DNA from: UBA3069 sp050633465
GTDB taxonomy: Bacteria > Pseudomonadota > Alphaproteobacteria > Rhodobacterales > Rhodobacteraceae
Reading direction: 5' to 3'
Length of the DNA stretch: 64,000 nucleotides
NCBI GenBank assembly: GCA_050633465.1
Contig: JBOEGO010000021.1
Coordinates: forward strand, 15,330 to 79,329
In this document: positions 1 through 8,650 of the stretch, one piece after another
Position numbering within the stretch: the stretch's first letter is position 1
How the letters are laid out: each line of letters begins with the position of its first letter
Translations under genes and position numbers: made by a program
Notes under the pieces: model-generated
What the model was told of the DNA's origin: nothing
The model's input: the letters and a program-made list of their open reading frames with translations, nothing else
Databases searched by the model: none

Positions 1-76
1 GGCGGATCAGATCGGGGGTTTTATAGGCGGCGATCCCGCCCGCGATGATCAGAAGAATGCGTTTTCCGGCCAACAT
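1..76 (-). CDS. coaBC: CoaBC N-terminus (phosphopantothenoylcysteine decarboxylase/phosphopantothenate-cysteine ligase), partial
   Basis: Only the first 25 codons are in the window; the gene runs off the left edge. The visible N-terminus begins MLAGKRILLIIAGGIAAYKT and continues PDLIR, which is the classic start of the flavoprotein decarboxylase half of CoaBC (Dfp), with the glycine-rich GGIAAYK segment that binds FMN. The full enzyme joins cysteine to 4'-phosphopantothenate and decarboxylates the product in coenzyme A synthesis. The ATG is at 76. The call rests on this N-terminal signature alone, so the ligase half cannot be confirmed here. Confidence 0.8.
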   Translation of the reverse strand, partial: MLAGKRILLIIAGGIAAYKTPDLIR

Positions 77-157
77 GGGGCACCTCTGGTATTTGGTTGA
101 CCAAGTGTTACGGGGGGGAGAAGGGAAACTCAATGCTGCTAAGGGCGTGGCGCTGGC

Positions 158-943
158 CTAGCCCTTGCGAAAGGCCTCGCAGGGGTCGGGACGATCCACG
201 GGGGCGGCGGGCAGGATCAAATCGAACCCGCCATCAATTGCACCGCCTTCGGATTGGCCCAGCGATGTCACCGCCAGATCGGGGCGCAGGCGGGCCAGAT
301 AGGCGGGCACGCCCCAATCCTTGCGGGCATGCCCGTTGCCGGTGATAACCAGAACGCGGCCTGCTGTTTCATCCAGCGCCTTGATCGTGGCACGGGCCAG
401 CGTGGCGTCGCGCAGGCGCTGCACATCGACCATGGCGGGCAACAGATCAACGGGCAAAGCATCGCAATGGGCCGTCATTTGCAATGCCTCGCGGGCGGTT
501 TGCTGTTCGGCATCCAGCGGGGCCGACAGGCCATAAGCCACTGAATCCGCACCAAAAGTCGCGGCCAAACCGGCCTGCATCGCGGCGCGGGCATCGCTGC
601 GCGGCACCTGCGCCCCGTAAATACGCGGCGGGTTCGCCAAAGCGCCAGCAGCGGCAAATATCGGGTAATAGATCGCAAAATCGGGCCAGCCGGAATTGTC
701 CCAATCCAGCGCGGCGCGCAGGGCATTTTCATCATTCAGCAGGTCCGGTGTGACCGTTTCGGCCTGCGCGGGCGTCAGCATTTCAAACACCAAAGCCGCC
801 GGATCATTGGCCGAAACCGCCCCCGCCTGCACCATATGATGGGTGGGGTTGTCGTGGACCTCGCCCAGAATGACCACATCTGCGGCCTGCGCCGCAACGG
901 GGGACAAAAACAGGGACAGGGCGAAAATCAGGGCATGTTTCAT
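158..943 (-). CDS. ChaN-like haem-binding domain protein, exported
   Basis: 261 residues with a signal peptide (about residues 1-20, cleavage near AQA-AD). The mature part opens with VVILGEVHDNPTHH, the hallmark of the ChaN/DUF399 fold, and ends with the conserved ITGNGHARKDWGVP segment. In Campylobacter, ChaN is a haem-binding lipoprotein tied to iron uptake; here there is no lipobox cysteine, so a soluble periplasmic protein is more likely. The start codon overlaps the stop of the upstream sigma-32 gene in a TCAT (ATGA on the coding strand) arrangement, so the two are translationally coupled. This ties the protein to a stress regulon, although its function in Rhodobacterales is unproven. 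Confidence 0.75.
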   Translation of the reverse strand: MKHALIFALSLFLSPVAAQAADVVILGEVHDNPTHHMVQAGAVSANDPAALVFEMLTPAQAETVTPDLLNDENALRAALDWDNSGWPDFAIYYPIFAAAGALANPPRIYGAQVPRSDARAAMQAGLAATFGADSVAYGLSAPLDAEQQTAREALQMTAHCDALPVDLLPAMVDVQRLRDATLARATIKALDETAGRVLVITGNGHARKDWGVPAYLARLRPDLAVTSLGQSEGGAIDGGFDLILPAAPVDRPDPCEAFRKG

Positions 944-1818
944 GCCATCAGGTCAAACACCTCTTTGCCCTCGTGTTCAAGCGATTTGCGCATTTTGGCA
1001 AAGGCCGCGGCCTCTAGCTGGCGAATGCGTTCTTTGGACAGGCCCAATTCATCGCCCAGCGATTCCAGCGTGCGCGCGGGTTCCACCAGTTTACGTTCGC
1101 GCACGATATGGCGTTCGCGATCCGACAGAACCGACATCGCCTGCACCAACCATTTGCGCAGGGCGGCGGTGTCGTGATCATGTTCGACCATATGGGCGGC
1201 CTGGGGGCCATCATCCTCTAAGGTGTCAATCCATTCGCGGCCCTCATCTTCGGATGACTGGGTGGCGTTCAGGCTGAAATCGGAACCGGAAAGGCGGCCC
1301 TCCATCATCTCGACATCGCGCAGGGGCACGCCGATTTCGGATGACACCATCTGGCGCAACTGGTGGCGGTCCAGCTCTTGCCCCTGGGCCATTGCCTCGC
1401 GCTCCAGCCGCGCCTGAACACGGCGCATGTTGAAAAATAACGATTTTTGCGAGGAGGTAGAGCCGGTGCGCACCATCGACCAGTTGCGCATGACGTAATC
1501 CTGAATGCTCGCCTTGATCCACCAGACCGCATAGGTGGAAAACCGCACGCCGCGATCGGGGTCGAATTTATCGGCGGCTTTCATCAGGCCCAGTCCGGCC
1601 TCTTGGATCAGGTCGTTCATATTTGCGCCGTAGCGGCGATATTTCGACGCCATCGAAATCGCCAGCCGCATGTAGGCATTGATCAGACGATGCAGCGCGG
1701 CCTCGTCCCTGTCGTCGCGCCATGCGTAGGCCAGCTTCAATTCGGTTTCGGCATCCAGCATTTCGGCTTTCATCGCCGTGCGGGTCATGGTTCTGTCGTT
1801 CGGGAAATCCAGTGGCAT
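940..1818 (-). CDS. rpoH: RNA polymerase sigma-32 factor (RpoHII-like)
   Basis: 292 residues from the ATG at 1818; an ATG at 1830 would add four. I chose 1818 because GGGGGA lies five bases upstream. Region 2 carries the -10-recognition block with FSTYAVWWIKASIQDYVMRN. The RpoH box region follows (QKSLFFNMRRVQ), and region 4 ends with LGLSKERIRQLEAAA. The NMNDLIQEAGLGLMKA segment and the longer acidic linker resemble Rhodobacter RpoHII, the sigma factor of the singlet-oxygen response, more than the heat-shock paralogue RpoHI. That assignment is from remembered family features. It is divergent from the cobU-like gene at 1923 and coupled to the ChaN-like gene downstream. Confidence 0.88.
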   Translation of the reverse strand: MPLDFPNDRTMTRTAMKAEMLDAETELKLAYAWRDDRDEAALHRLINAYMRLAISMASKYRRYGANMNDLIQEAGLGLMKAADKFDPDRGVRFSTYAVWWIKASIQDYVMRNWSMVRTGSTSSQKSLFFNMRRVQARLEREAMAQGQELDRHQLRQMVSSEIGVPLRDVEMMEGRLSGSDFSLNATQSSEDEGREWIDTLEDDGPQAAHMVEHDHDTAALRKWLVQAMSVLSDRERHIVRERKLVEPARTLESLGDELGLSKERIRQLEAAAFAKMRKSLEHEGKEVFDLMA

Positions 1819-1922
1819 GTCGTCCCCCATGTTGGCGGGCAGTGTTTTCTGCCCTTGTTCGAGTATTGACCCTGTTGAAACGCATGAACAGGCCGTTTGG
1901 TTCAAATAAAGGTGTATAAAAA

Positions 1923-2468
1923 ATGTTGCCTAAACTGACATTGGTGATTGGCGGGGCTGCTTCGGGCAAATCGGTTTGGGCCGAGCGGCTGGTGGCGGGG
2001 GCATCCGACAGCCGCGTTTATGTGGCGACGTTTCAGGCGGATGCACCGGGGCAAGATGCTGAAATGGATACGAAATTGCGCATTCATCGCGCGCGGCGCG
2101 GGGCCGGATGGCGCACGGTTGAAACCGGGGCGGATTTGGGTCCGGCGCTGTCGGGAGTCAGCGCGGATGACTGCGTTTTGCTGGATTGCGCCACGATGTG
2201 GCTGGGGGCGCTGACGATGGAAAACGCGGATTTGACAGGCGCAGCGGCGCGGATGTTGCCCGCTTTGGCGGCCTGCCCTGCGCCCGTGGTGGTCGCGACC
2301 AATGAACTGGGCCTGTCGATGGTGCCCGAATCCGCGCAATCGCGGGCATTTCGTCAAGCGCAGGGTTTGCTAAATCAGGCACTGGCCGCCGAGGCCGGAT
2401 TGGTGGTGGCGGTGATGGCCGGTTTGCCATTGATATTAAAGGGAAAATTGCCGGAGGGCGCGATATGA
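1923..2468 (+). CDS. cobU: Bifunctional adenosylcobinamide kinase / adenosylcobinamide-phosphate guanylyltransferase
   Basis: 181 residues, full length for the family. A P-loop GGAASGKS lies at residues 10-17, followed by the WAERL helix. The protein phosphorylates adenosylcobinamide and transfers GMP to form adenosyl-GDP-cobinamide in nucleotide-loop assembly of vitamin B12 (called CobU in enterics, CobP in alphaproteobacteria). Its TGA overlaps the next start (ATGA at 2465), coupling it to a histidine phosphatase that fits the following alpha-ribazole phosphatase step. The rest of the cobalamin pathway is not in the window. No cobalamin riboswitch was seen in the roughly 100 bases upstream. 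Confidence 0.92.
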   Translation: MLPKLTLVIGGAASGKSVWAERLVAGASDSRVYVATFQADAPGQDAEMDTKLRIHRARRGAGWRTVETGADLGPALSGVSADDCVLLDCATMWLGALTMENADLTGAAARMLPALAACPAPVVVATNELGLSMVPESAQSRAFRQAQGLLNQALAAEAGLVVAVMAGLPLILKGKLPEGAI

Positions 2469-3019
2469 TTTTGCATCTGGTGCGCCACGGGCCGACCCAT
2501 GCTCGCGGTATGGTGGGCTGGACCGACCTGCCCGCCGACCTGTCGGACAGGCACGCGTTGGCGCGTCTGTCGGCGCATTTGCCGGATGTTCCGGTGGTGT
2601 CGTCCGATCTGTCGCGGGCCGTGGCCACGGCGGATGCCATTGCAGGGGCGCGGCCACGATTGCCACATGAGCCGGATTTGCGCGAAATGCATTTTGGCGA
2701 TTGGGAAATGCTGCACCATTCGCAAATTGATCCCGCCCTGTCGCGCCGGTTTTGGGACAATCCGGGCGATGTTTCCCCCCCCAATGGCGAAAGCTGGAAT
2801 GATCTGGCAGCGCGGGTGAATGCGGCGGTGGACCGGCTTGCCGTTAACCATGATCAGGCCATCGTGGTGGTGCATTTCGGGGTGATCCTGACCCTGCTGC
2901 AACGCGCATTGGGGGTGACTGCGCGGCAGGTGTTTGCGCATAAGATCGACAACCTGTCGGTGACCGAATTGCACCTGCGCGGAGAGCCTGCGGCGCGCCT
3001 GATCAATCACAATCCGTGA
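2465..3019 (+). CDS. cobC: Histidine phosphatase family protein, probable alpha-ribazole phosphatase
   Basis: 184 residues. The phosphoglycerate-mutase-like signature LVRHGPTH (catalytic His at residue 8) opens the protein. A second conserved histidine is in VVVHFGV near residue 138, and REMHFGDWEM carries the acidic partner region. The family is functionally broad. The four-base overlap with the cobU-like gene is the main reason to propose removal of the 5'-phosphate from alpha-ribazole phosphate or adenosylcobalamin phosphate. The superfamily call is firm; the cobalamin role is inferred from context. Confidence 0.8.
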   Translation: MILHLVRHGPTHARGMVGWTDLPADLSDRHALARLSAHLPDVPVVSSDLSRAVATADAIAGARPRLPHEPDLREMHFGDWEMLHHSQIDPALSRRFWDNPGDVSPPNGESWNDLAARVNAAVDRLAVNHDQAIVVVHFGVILTLLQRALGVTARQVFAHKIDNLSVTELHLRGEPAARLINHNP

Positions 3020-3097
3020 TGATTTGGCGCACATAAATTCACTTTTATTATGATTAAGCCTTTGGCAATCTCTGTGAACACATCCAAGGGTATCCCT

Positions 3098-3778
3098 ATG
3101 ACTTACAAGATTTATATCGGCGATAAAAGCTTTTCCAGCTGGTCCTTGCGCGGCTGGCTGATGCTGGAAAAATTCAACTTGCCTTATGACGAGGTTTTGG
3201 TGGGGCTGTATTCCGGCACCATGGCCGCCGATATGGCGCATCTGGCCCCGGCCCGTCTGGTGCCGACATTGCAATGCGCGGATGGCACAGTGATTGGCGA
3301 AACGCTGGCCATGGGCGAAGAACTGGCATCGCGCCACCCCGATGCGGGAATCTGGCCCGCAGATCCGGCTGCGCGGGCGCTGGCGCGCTGGCTGGCATCG
3401 GAAATGCATTCGGGGTTTGGCGCGCTGCGCAGTGACTGCCCGATGCAATTGCTGCATGTATATCAGGGATTTACCCCATCCGACGCGGTCAAATCCGATC
3501 TGGCAAGGATAGAGGAGCTGTGGTCCTTGGCCCGTCAACGTCACGGCGCAAATGGGCCGTGGTTGTTTGGTGACTATTCGCTGGCCGATGCGTTTTTTGC
3601 CCCCGCCGCCGCACGGATCGCGGGCTATGACCTGCCCGTGGGCGATGTGGCGCGGGCCTATGTCGCGACCACGCTGAATGATCCGGCATTCAAAAAATGG
3701 CGCGATGCGGGGCTAAAGGTTTCGTATGATCCGGTGCCCTATGCGCTGGACCTGCCAACCGTGCCTTGGCCCGTTTGA
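3098..3778 (+). CDS. Glutathione S-transferase family protein
   Basis: 226 residues. The N-terminal thioredoxin fold starts YKIYIGDKSFSSWSLRGWLML; the SFSSWSLR segment holds the glutathione-activating serine. The pattern matches bacterial GSTs related to the YibF/YfcG and maleylacetoacetate-isomerase-like groups. The C-terminal helical domain contains WLFGDYSLADAFFAPAAAR, the usual N-capping motif. I chose the ATG at 3098 because AAGGG lies seven bases upstream; an in-frame ATG at 3050 has no ribosome site. It is probably monocistronic. The substrate is unknown. Confidence 0.85.
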   Translation: MTYKIYIGDKSFSSWSLRGWLMLEKFNLPYDEVLVGLYSGTMAADMAHLAPARLVPTLQCADGTVIGETLAMGEELASRHPDAGIWPADPAARALARWLASEMHSGFGALRSDCPMQLLHVYQGFTPSDAVKSDLARIEELWSLARQRHGANGPWLFGDYSLADAFFAPAAARIAGYDLPVGDVARAYVATTLNDPAFKKWRDAGLKVSYDPVPYALDLPTVPWPV

Positions 3779-3790
3779 TCCGTCTCTGAT

Positions 3791-3832
3791 CGGTTAACCA
3801 TTTCTCAACCCTTTGGAAGGAATGGTTAACCG
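3791..3832. promoter_or_regulatory. Inverted pair of TTAACCATT half-sites, candidate CtrA operator for comM
   Basis: Perfect 12-base arms CGGTTAACCATT (3791-3802) and AATGGTTAACCG (3821-3832) are separated by 18 bases. The left arm continues as TTAA-N7-TCAAC (3794-3809), one mismatch from the CtrA consensus TTAA-N7-TTAAC. It lies 33 bases ahead of the comM start. No T-run follows, so a terminator is less likely. CtrA control of comM is known in Rhodobacter capsulatus; binding here is inferred. Confidence 0.5.
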
Positions 3833-3864
3833 CGCCCTTTGGCGCGGGTCAGATGAGGGGTCAA

Positions 3865-5379
3865 ATGGTTGCACGCGCCTATACGGTCGCATTTCACGGG
3901 GTAACGGCCCGACTGGTCGAGGTGCAATGTGCCATTTCCGACGGAATGCCCGCATTTGCCATCGTCGGCCTGCCCGATAAGGCGGTCAGCGAAGCCCGAG
4001 AAAGGGTGCGCGCCGCGCTAAACGCGCTGTCCATCGCCCTGCCTGCGAAACGCATCTCGGTTAACCTTTCACCTGCGGATCTGCCAAAGGAGGGCAGCCA
4101 TTTCGACCTGCCCATCGCGCTGGCATTGATGGCCGCGTTAAACGTAATCCCGCAGGACGCCGCCGAGGAAACCACCGCACTGGGCGAATTGTCATTGGAC
4201 GGCACGCTGGTTCCGGTGCCCGGCGCCCTGCCCGCCGCCATGGCCGCCGCCGAGGAAAACCGGACATTATTTTGCCCCCGCGCATCGGGACCAGAGGCGG
4301 CATGGGTCGGCGCAACGCCCGTCTACGGCTGCCGCGATCTGGGCGAGGCATTGCGCCATTTCACAGGTCAGACCCTGATCACGCCAGCCCGGCCCGGACA
4401 GATTGCGGATGCGCCGCATATCCCCTGCCTGCGCGACGTAAAAGGGCAGGAAAAGGCAAAACGCGCCCTGGAAATTGCGGCTGCGGGGCGACACCACCTG
4501 TTGCTGGCAGGCCCGCCGGGGTCGGGAAAATCCATGCTGGCGGCGCGGTTACCGGGGTTGTTACCGCCCCTGACCCCGGCCGAGGCCTTGGAAACCTCGA
4601 TGGTGCATTCGCTGGCGGGGGCGCTGTCGGGTGGCGGCATTTCGCGGCGCGCACCGCAGCGTTCACCGCACCACACCGCATCCATGGCGGCGATGGTCGG
4701 CGGCGGGCGCGGCGCGAAACCGGGCGAGGTATCAATGGCGCATAACGGCATGTTATTTCTGGATGAATTGCCAGAGTTCAGCCGTCAGGTTCTGGAAACC
4801 CTGCGCCAGCCACTGGAAACCGGCGAGGTGGTGGTGGCCCGCGCCAATGCGCATTACCGATACCCCTGCCGTTTCATGCTGGTCGCCGCGGCAAACCCTT
4901 GTAAATGCGGGCATTTGGCCGATCCGGCGCGCGCCTGTTCGCGGGCCCCCAAATGCGGAGAGGATTACATGGGCCGGATCAGCGGCCCCTTGATGGACCG
5001 ATTCGATATGCGTCTGGACGTGCCAGCGGTGCATTTCACCGATCTGGACCTGCCTGCGGATGGCGAAACATCCGCCGTAGTGGCGGCGCGGGTGGCCGCG
5101 GCACGATTGGTGCAAGCACAAAGGTATCAGGATTTTCATGCCGTGCGCCTGAACGCCGATGCAGAAGGCGCTGTTTTAGAACAATTTTCCGCCCCGGACA
5201 GCGCAGGGCGTGAACTGCTTTCGCGGGTGGCGGACCGGTTTGGGTTAACGGCGCGCGGTTATCACAGGATACTGCGCGTCGCCCGCACGATTGCCGATTT
5301 GGACGGGGCCACACACATAGAGCGCCATCACATCGCCGAAGCGGTCGGTTACCGGATTGCGGCTATGAATCCGGGGTGA
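3865..5379 (+). CDS. comM: YifB/ComM-type Mg-chelatase-like AAA+ ATPase
   Basis: 504 residues, normal for the family. The N-terminal domain is ChlI-like (GMPAFAIVGLPDKAVSEARERVRAAL in two parts). An AAA+ core follows, with Walker A GPPGSGKS at residues 216-223, a Walker B region MLFLDELPEF, and the family-specific cysteine-rich loop NPCKCGH. The C-terminal helical domain ends with AVGYRIAAMN. ComM is a hexameric branch-migration helicase that helps integrate incoming DNA during transformation, and in Rhodobacter during gene-transfer-agent uptake. The ATG at 3865 has GAGGGG four bases upstream; an ATG at 3853 lacks one. The 3' end overlaps the convergent hydrolase gene by 17 bases. Confidence 0.93.
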   Translation: MVARAYTVAFHGVTARLVEVQCAISDGMPAFAIVGLPDKAVSEARERVRAALNALSIALPAKRISVNLSPADLPKEGSHFDLPIALALMAALNVIPQDAAEETTALGELSLDGTLVPVPGALPAAMAAAEENRTLFCPRASGPEAAWVGATPVYGCRDLGEALRHFTGQTLITPARPGQIADAPHIPCLRDVKGQEKAKRALEIAAAGRHHLLLAGPPGSGKSMLAARLPGLLPPLTPAEALETSMVHSLAGALSGGGISRRAPQRSPHHTASMAAMVGGGRGAKPGEVSMAHNGMLFLDELPEFSRQVLETLRQPLETGEVVVARANAHYRYPCRFMLVAAANPCKCGHLADPARACSRAPKCGEDYMGRISGPLMDRFDMRLDVPAVHFTDLDLPADGETSAVVAARVAAARLVQAQRYQDFHAVRLNADAEGAVLEQFSAPDSAGRELLSRVADRFGLTARGYHRILRVARTIADLDGATHIERHHIAEAVGYRIAAMNPG

Positions 5380-6250
5380 TCTGGCGGATTTTACCGGCAA
5401 TGTCGCGCAGGGTCTGACGCGCCTCGGGGAGGATTGAACAAAAATACGGCCAGACATGAGGAAGGTCGTGACCCATTATCAAATCAGCGGTCACATTTTG
5501 CGATTGCAAATGCGTGACCATACGGCGGGAATCGTCTTGCAATATCTCGCTGTCCGAAGCGGTGATCACCACAGGCCCCGCCCCGGTAAAATCAGCAAAC
5601 AGGGGCGAGGCGCGGGGATCGCGGGGATCGGCCCCTTGCAGATAGATATCGCGCAGCTCCTCCATCCGGTGGACCGGCAGCATCACCTCGGATTTGGCGT
5701 TATTCTGGATCGATGCGCCGGAATAGGTCATGTCGGTAAAGGGCGAAAAGGCAAAAGTCATAAGGGGTTGGCGCAGGTTACCGGCGCAGATCCGGGCCAG
5801 TAGCGCCAGCGCCAGACCGCCGCCCGCGCTGTCTCCACCGATGATCACAGGGCCGCTGATCGCGCGGTATGCGGCCAGCGCATCGTCCAATGCGGCGGGA
5901 AACGGGTGTTCGGGGGCCAAACGGTAATGCGGCAGAAAAACCGGCATTTCGGTCAGGCGCGACAACTGCCCCGCCACTCCGTGATGGCTGCGCGGGCTGC
6001 CAAATACATAGGCACCACCATGAAAATAAAGGATTTTCACAGAGCTATCGGCGTCACGATGCGCCACATTCAGGGTGGAAACCCCGTTAAGGTCGCACCA
6101 CTGGCGTTTGGTCCCCAAGGGCGGGCGAAACATCAATCTGGCCTTGCGATCAAGCGAGGCGCGCACCCTGGCGGGGTCGGTCGCCCGCGACAGATAGGGG
6201 CGCTCGAACGCGCGCAGGGCAAGGTTTAGTAAGGGGCGGATCAGGGACAT
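5363..6250 (-). CDS. Alpha/beta hydrolase (hormone-sensitive lipase group)
   Basis: 295 residues. The oxyanion-hole motif HGG is at residues 77-79 and the nucleophile elbow GDSAGG at 139-144 (Ser141), both typical of HSL-type esterases. The catalytic aspartate and histidine fit TASDSEIL and GHDLPHVWPYF near the C-terminus. It probably hydrolyses short-chain esters; the natural substrate is unknown. One base separates it from the upstream gshB, so it is the last gene of the rsmI-yraN-gshB unit. The 3' end runs 17 bases into the convergent comM gene. Confidence 0.85.
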   Translation of the reverse strand: MSLIRPLLNLALRAFERPYLSRATDPARVRASLDRKARLMFRPPLGTKRQWCDLNGVSTLNVAHRDADSSVKILYFHGGAYVFGSPRSHHGVAGQLSRLTEMPVFLPHYRLAPEHPFPAALDDALAAYRAISGPVIIGGDSAGGGLALALLARICAGNLRQPLMTFAFSPFTDMTYSGASIQNNAKSEVMLPVHRMEELRDIYLQGADPRDPRASPLFADFTGAGPVVITASDSEILQDDSRRMVTHLQSQNVTADLIMGHDLPHVWPYFCSILPEARQTLRDIAGKIRQITPDS

Positions 6251-6251
6251 C

Positions 6252-7187
6252 TCAGGCGCGCTTTGCCTCTATCGCCTCCCACAATTTGCCAGCGACATTG
6301 GTGCCGTCGAAACGCTCCAGCTCTTGGATGCCGGTGGGCGAGGTCACGTTGATTTCGGTCAGGTAATCGCCAATCACATCAATCCCCACGAAAACCTGCC
6401 CCTTTTCGCGCAAAAGTGGCCCGATGGCGGCGCAAATTTCCAGATCACGGTCGGTCAGGCCGATTTTTTCAGGGCGCCCGCCCACATGCATGTTGGAACG
6501 GGTTTCACCCGCAGCAGGCACGCGGTTGATGGCGCCAACGGGTTCTCCGTCAACCAGAATCACCCGTTTGTCACCGGCAGATACCGCGGGCAGGTATTTT
6601 TGCACAATCAACGGCTCGCGCGAGAAACCGGTGAACAGCTCGTGTAGCGATGACAGGTTGCGATCATCCGTGGTCAACCGGAACACCCCCGCACCGCCAT
6701 TTCCATAAAGCGGCTTCAGAATGATATCGCCATGACGTTCCTTGAAGGCGCGGATCGTCGCCAGATCGCGGGCGATGGTGGTCGGCGGAGTCAGTTGGGG
6801 GAAATCCAGAACCAACAGTTTTTCGGGGTAATTACGGACCCAGAACGGATCGTTCACCACCAGGGTTTTGGGGTGGATACGGTCCAGCAAATGGGTGGTG
6901 GTGATGTAAAACATGTCAAACGGCGGATCCTGACGCAGCCAGACCACATCAAAAGTGGACAGATCCACAACCTGCTCTTTGCCCAATGTGTAATGATTGC
7001 CCACCTCGCGACGCACCGTCAACGGCCAGCCGCGTGCCGTCACGCGCCCTTCCTCAAATGCGAGGCAGTCAGGGGTATAGTAGAACAGGGAATGCCCGCG
7101 CTCCTGCGCCTCTAGCGCGATGCGGAACGTGCTGTCAGCATTGATGTCGATCGGCCCGATCGGGTCCATCTGGAAGGCGATTTTCAT
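6252..7187 (-). CDS. gshB: Glutathione synthase
   Basis: 311 residues, the usual GshB length. The N-terminus MKIAFQMDPIGPIDINADST is diagnostic, followed by LRQDPPFDMFYITTTHLLD. The ATP-grasp part includes DIILKPLYGNGGAGVFRL and ends with GIDVIGDYLTEINVTSPTGIQEL, the metal- and ATP-binding end. The enzyme ligates glycine to gamma-glutamylcysteine in the cytoplasm. It lies downstream of rsmI and yraN on the same strand and one base before an esterase gene. Confidence 0.96.
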   Translation of the reverse strand: MKIAFQMDPIGPIDINADSTFRIALEAQERGHSLFYYTPDCLAFEEGRVTARGWPLTVRREVGNHYTLGKEQVVDLSTFDVVWLRQDPPFDMFYITTTHLLDRIHPKTLVVNDPFWVRNYPEKLLVLDFPQLTPPTTIARDLATIRAFKERHGDIILKPLYGNGGAGVFRLTTDDRNLSSLHELFTGFSREPLIVQKYLPAVSAGDKRVILVDGEPVGAINRVPAAGETRSNMHVGGRPEKIGLTDRDLEICAAIGPLLREKGQVFVGIDVIGDYLTEINVTSPTGIQELERFDGTNVAGKLWEAIEAKRA

Positions 7188-7245
7188 GTAAGACCACTCC
7201 GTTGCGATGCACCCTTACATGGCGCAAGCAAGAGAGGAGGGCAAA

Positions 7246-7686
7246 TCAGAAATGGCCAAATGCGTTTTCAAGAACCTTCACTTCGCCGTGGGAATTGACC
7301 ACAGCAAAGTCAAAACGCGTCGGGGTCAACGTGCCCTTGGGGCATTGGCCAAGGTATTGCGCCCCCGCCGACAAGATACGCGAAATCTGGCGCGGGCGCA
7401 GATGTGTCAGCGCCTTGTCGAAACTGCTGCTTTTTTTGACTTCGACGCAGATGCGCGCGGTTGCATCACCGGATGGCGCAAATATCAGATCAATTTCACC
7501 GCCCTGACCACGCCAGCGTTGTTCCAGAAGGCGATAACCGCGGCGGGTGTAATGACGCGCCACCGAGTTTTCAGCCGCAACACCCGCCAACTGATTGGTG
7601 CGACCGCGATGGTGGCGACGGGATACTGGCGGCGCGGCCACAGCAGGGGCCGCAAAATCGAATTCCATCTGTGAATGAAAGGACAT
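7246..7686 (-). CDS. YraN family (UPF0102) endonuclease-like protein
   Basis: 146 residues. The conserved core is GVAAENSVARHYTRRGYRLL, then GGEIDLIF and ICVEVKKSSS, which match the acidic and lysine residues of the restriction-endonuclease-like fold of UPF0102. The function is unproven; nuclease activity is often assumed. A proline/alanine-rich N-terminal extension of about 25 residues precedes the domain. It sits 18 bases after rsmI, a gene order (rsmI-yraN-gshB) common in alphaproteobacteria. Confidence 0.9.
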   Translation of the reverse strand: MSFHSQMEFDFAAPAVAAPPVSRRHHRGRTNQLAGVAAENSVARHYTRRGYRLLEQRWRGQGGEIDLIFAPSGDATARICVEVKKSSSFDKALTHLRPRQISRILSAGAQYLGQCPKGTLTPTRFDFAVVNSHGEVKVLENAFGHF

Positions 7687-7704
7687 ATCGCCCCCTGTCT
7701 GGTT

Positions 7705-8565
7705 TCAGTCGCGCGAAAGACGTAACGCCGCCTGATAGATATCTCGGCGCGGCAACCCGGTGGCGGTGGCCACCACATCAGCAGCATCGCGCACGGAATA
7801 GTTGGCAAGCGCGTCTTTCAACATCTGGTCTAGCTGGTCGGGGTTGATAGATGGTAAAGAAGCGCGATCAATAAGCACGACCATTTCGCCCTTTAGGTTC
7901 CGTTCGCCTGCTTGTTCGGCCAGTTCCGACAGCGTGCCGCGCAGCACCTCTTCGAATTTTTTGGTCAATTCGCGGCAAAGTGCCGCCTGACGGTCCGCCC
8001 CCAGCACCGCCGCCGCATCGCGCAGCATGGCCGCCACCCGTTTGGGTGATTCGTAAAACACCAGTGTGGCGGGCACCGCCGCCAGCGCGGCCATTGCGGT
8101 TTTTCGTTGCCCTGAGGCGTTGGGCAGGAACCCTGCGAACATGAATTTATCGGTGGGCAACCCGCCCACGGCCAGCGCCGTCAGCACGGCCGAGGCCCCC
8201 GGCGCAGCAATCACGTTCAGCCCCTCGCCCCGCGCCGCACGTGCCAGATCGAACCCGGGATCTGCCACCAGCGGCGTGCCTGCTTCGGATGCGTAGGCCA
8301 CGGATTTTCCCTCGGCCAGCCATTGCATCAGTTTCGGGCGCATCTTGTCGCCATTGTGGTCGTGATAGGCCACCAGCGGGCGATCCCCCAGCGCAATGCC
8401 GTGAATTTCCATCAATCGCCGCATAGAGCGCGTGTCTTCGGCGGCCAGCACATCGGCGGATGCCAGAATATCCAGCGCCCTGAGTGTGATGTCGCGCGCG
8501 GCCCCGATCGGCACCGAGACAAGATACAACCCACCGCCGAGTTTCGATGTTTCAGTATTCTGCAC
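7705..8565 (-). CDS. rsmI: 16S rRNA (cytidine1402-2'-O)-methyltransferase
   Basis: 286 residues. Tetrapyrrole-methylase fold with GGLYLVSVPIGAARDITLRAL at the N-terminus, the family motif AAEDTRSMRRLM, the SAM-binding segment SEAGTPLVADPGF, and VFYESPKRV. RsmI 2'-O-methylates C1402 in the ribosomal P site. It is the first gene of the rsmI-yraN-gshB-hydrolase operon and is divergent from the lpoA-like gene, with an 85-base shared promoter region (8566-8650). Confidence 0.95.
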   Translation of the reverse strand: MQNTETSKLGGGLYLVSVPIGAARDITLRALDILASADVLAAEDTRSMRRLMEIHGIALGDRPLVAYHDHNGDKMRPKLMQWLAEGKSVAYASEAGTPLVADPGFDLARAARGEGLNVIAAPGASAVLTALAVGGLPTDKFMFAGFLPNASGQRKTAMAALAAVPATLVFYESPKRVAAMLRDAAAVLGADRQAALCRELTKKFEEVLRGTLSELAEQAGERNLKGEMVVLIDRASLPSINPDQLDQMLKDALANYSVRDAADVVATATGLPRRDIYQAALRLSRD

Positions 8566-8650
8566 TGGACCCGCCCTATCAGGTGTTTATGATTGCCGCC
8601 ATCTGCCGGACCCCAGAACGGGGCCGGACCGAGGGGAGTTGCCACCAGCC

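Noticed and set aside
1831..1922. RpoE-type promoter for the rpoH gene
   Set aside because: A TGAACC element exists on the minus strand, but no TAANA-like -10 is found at the right distance.
1869..1922. Cobalamin riboswitch before the cobU-like gene
   Set aside because: The region is too short and contains no B12-box-like sequence.
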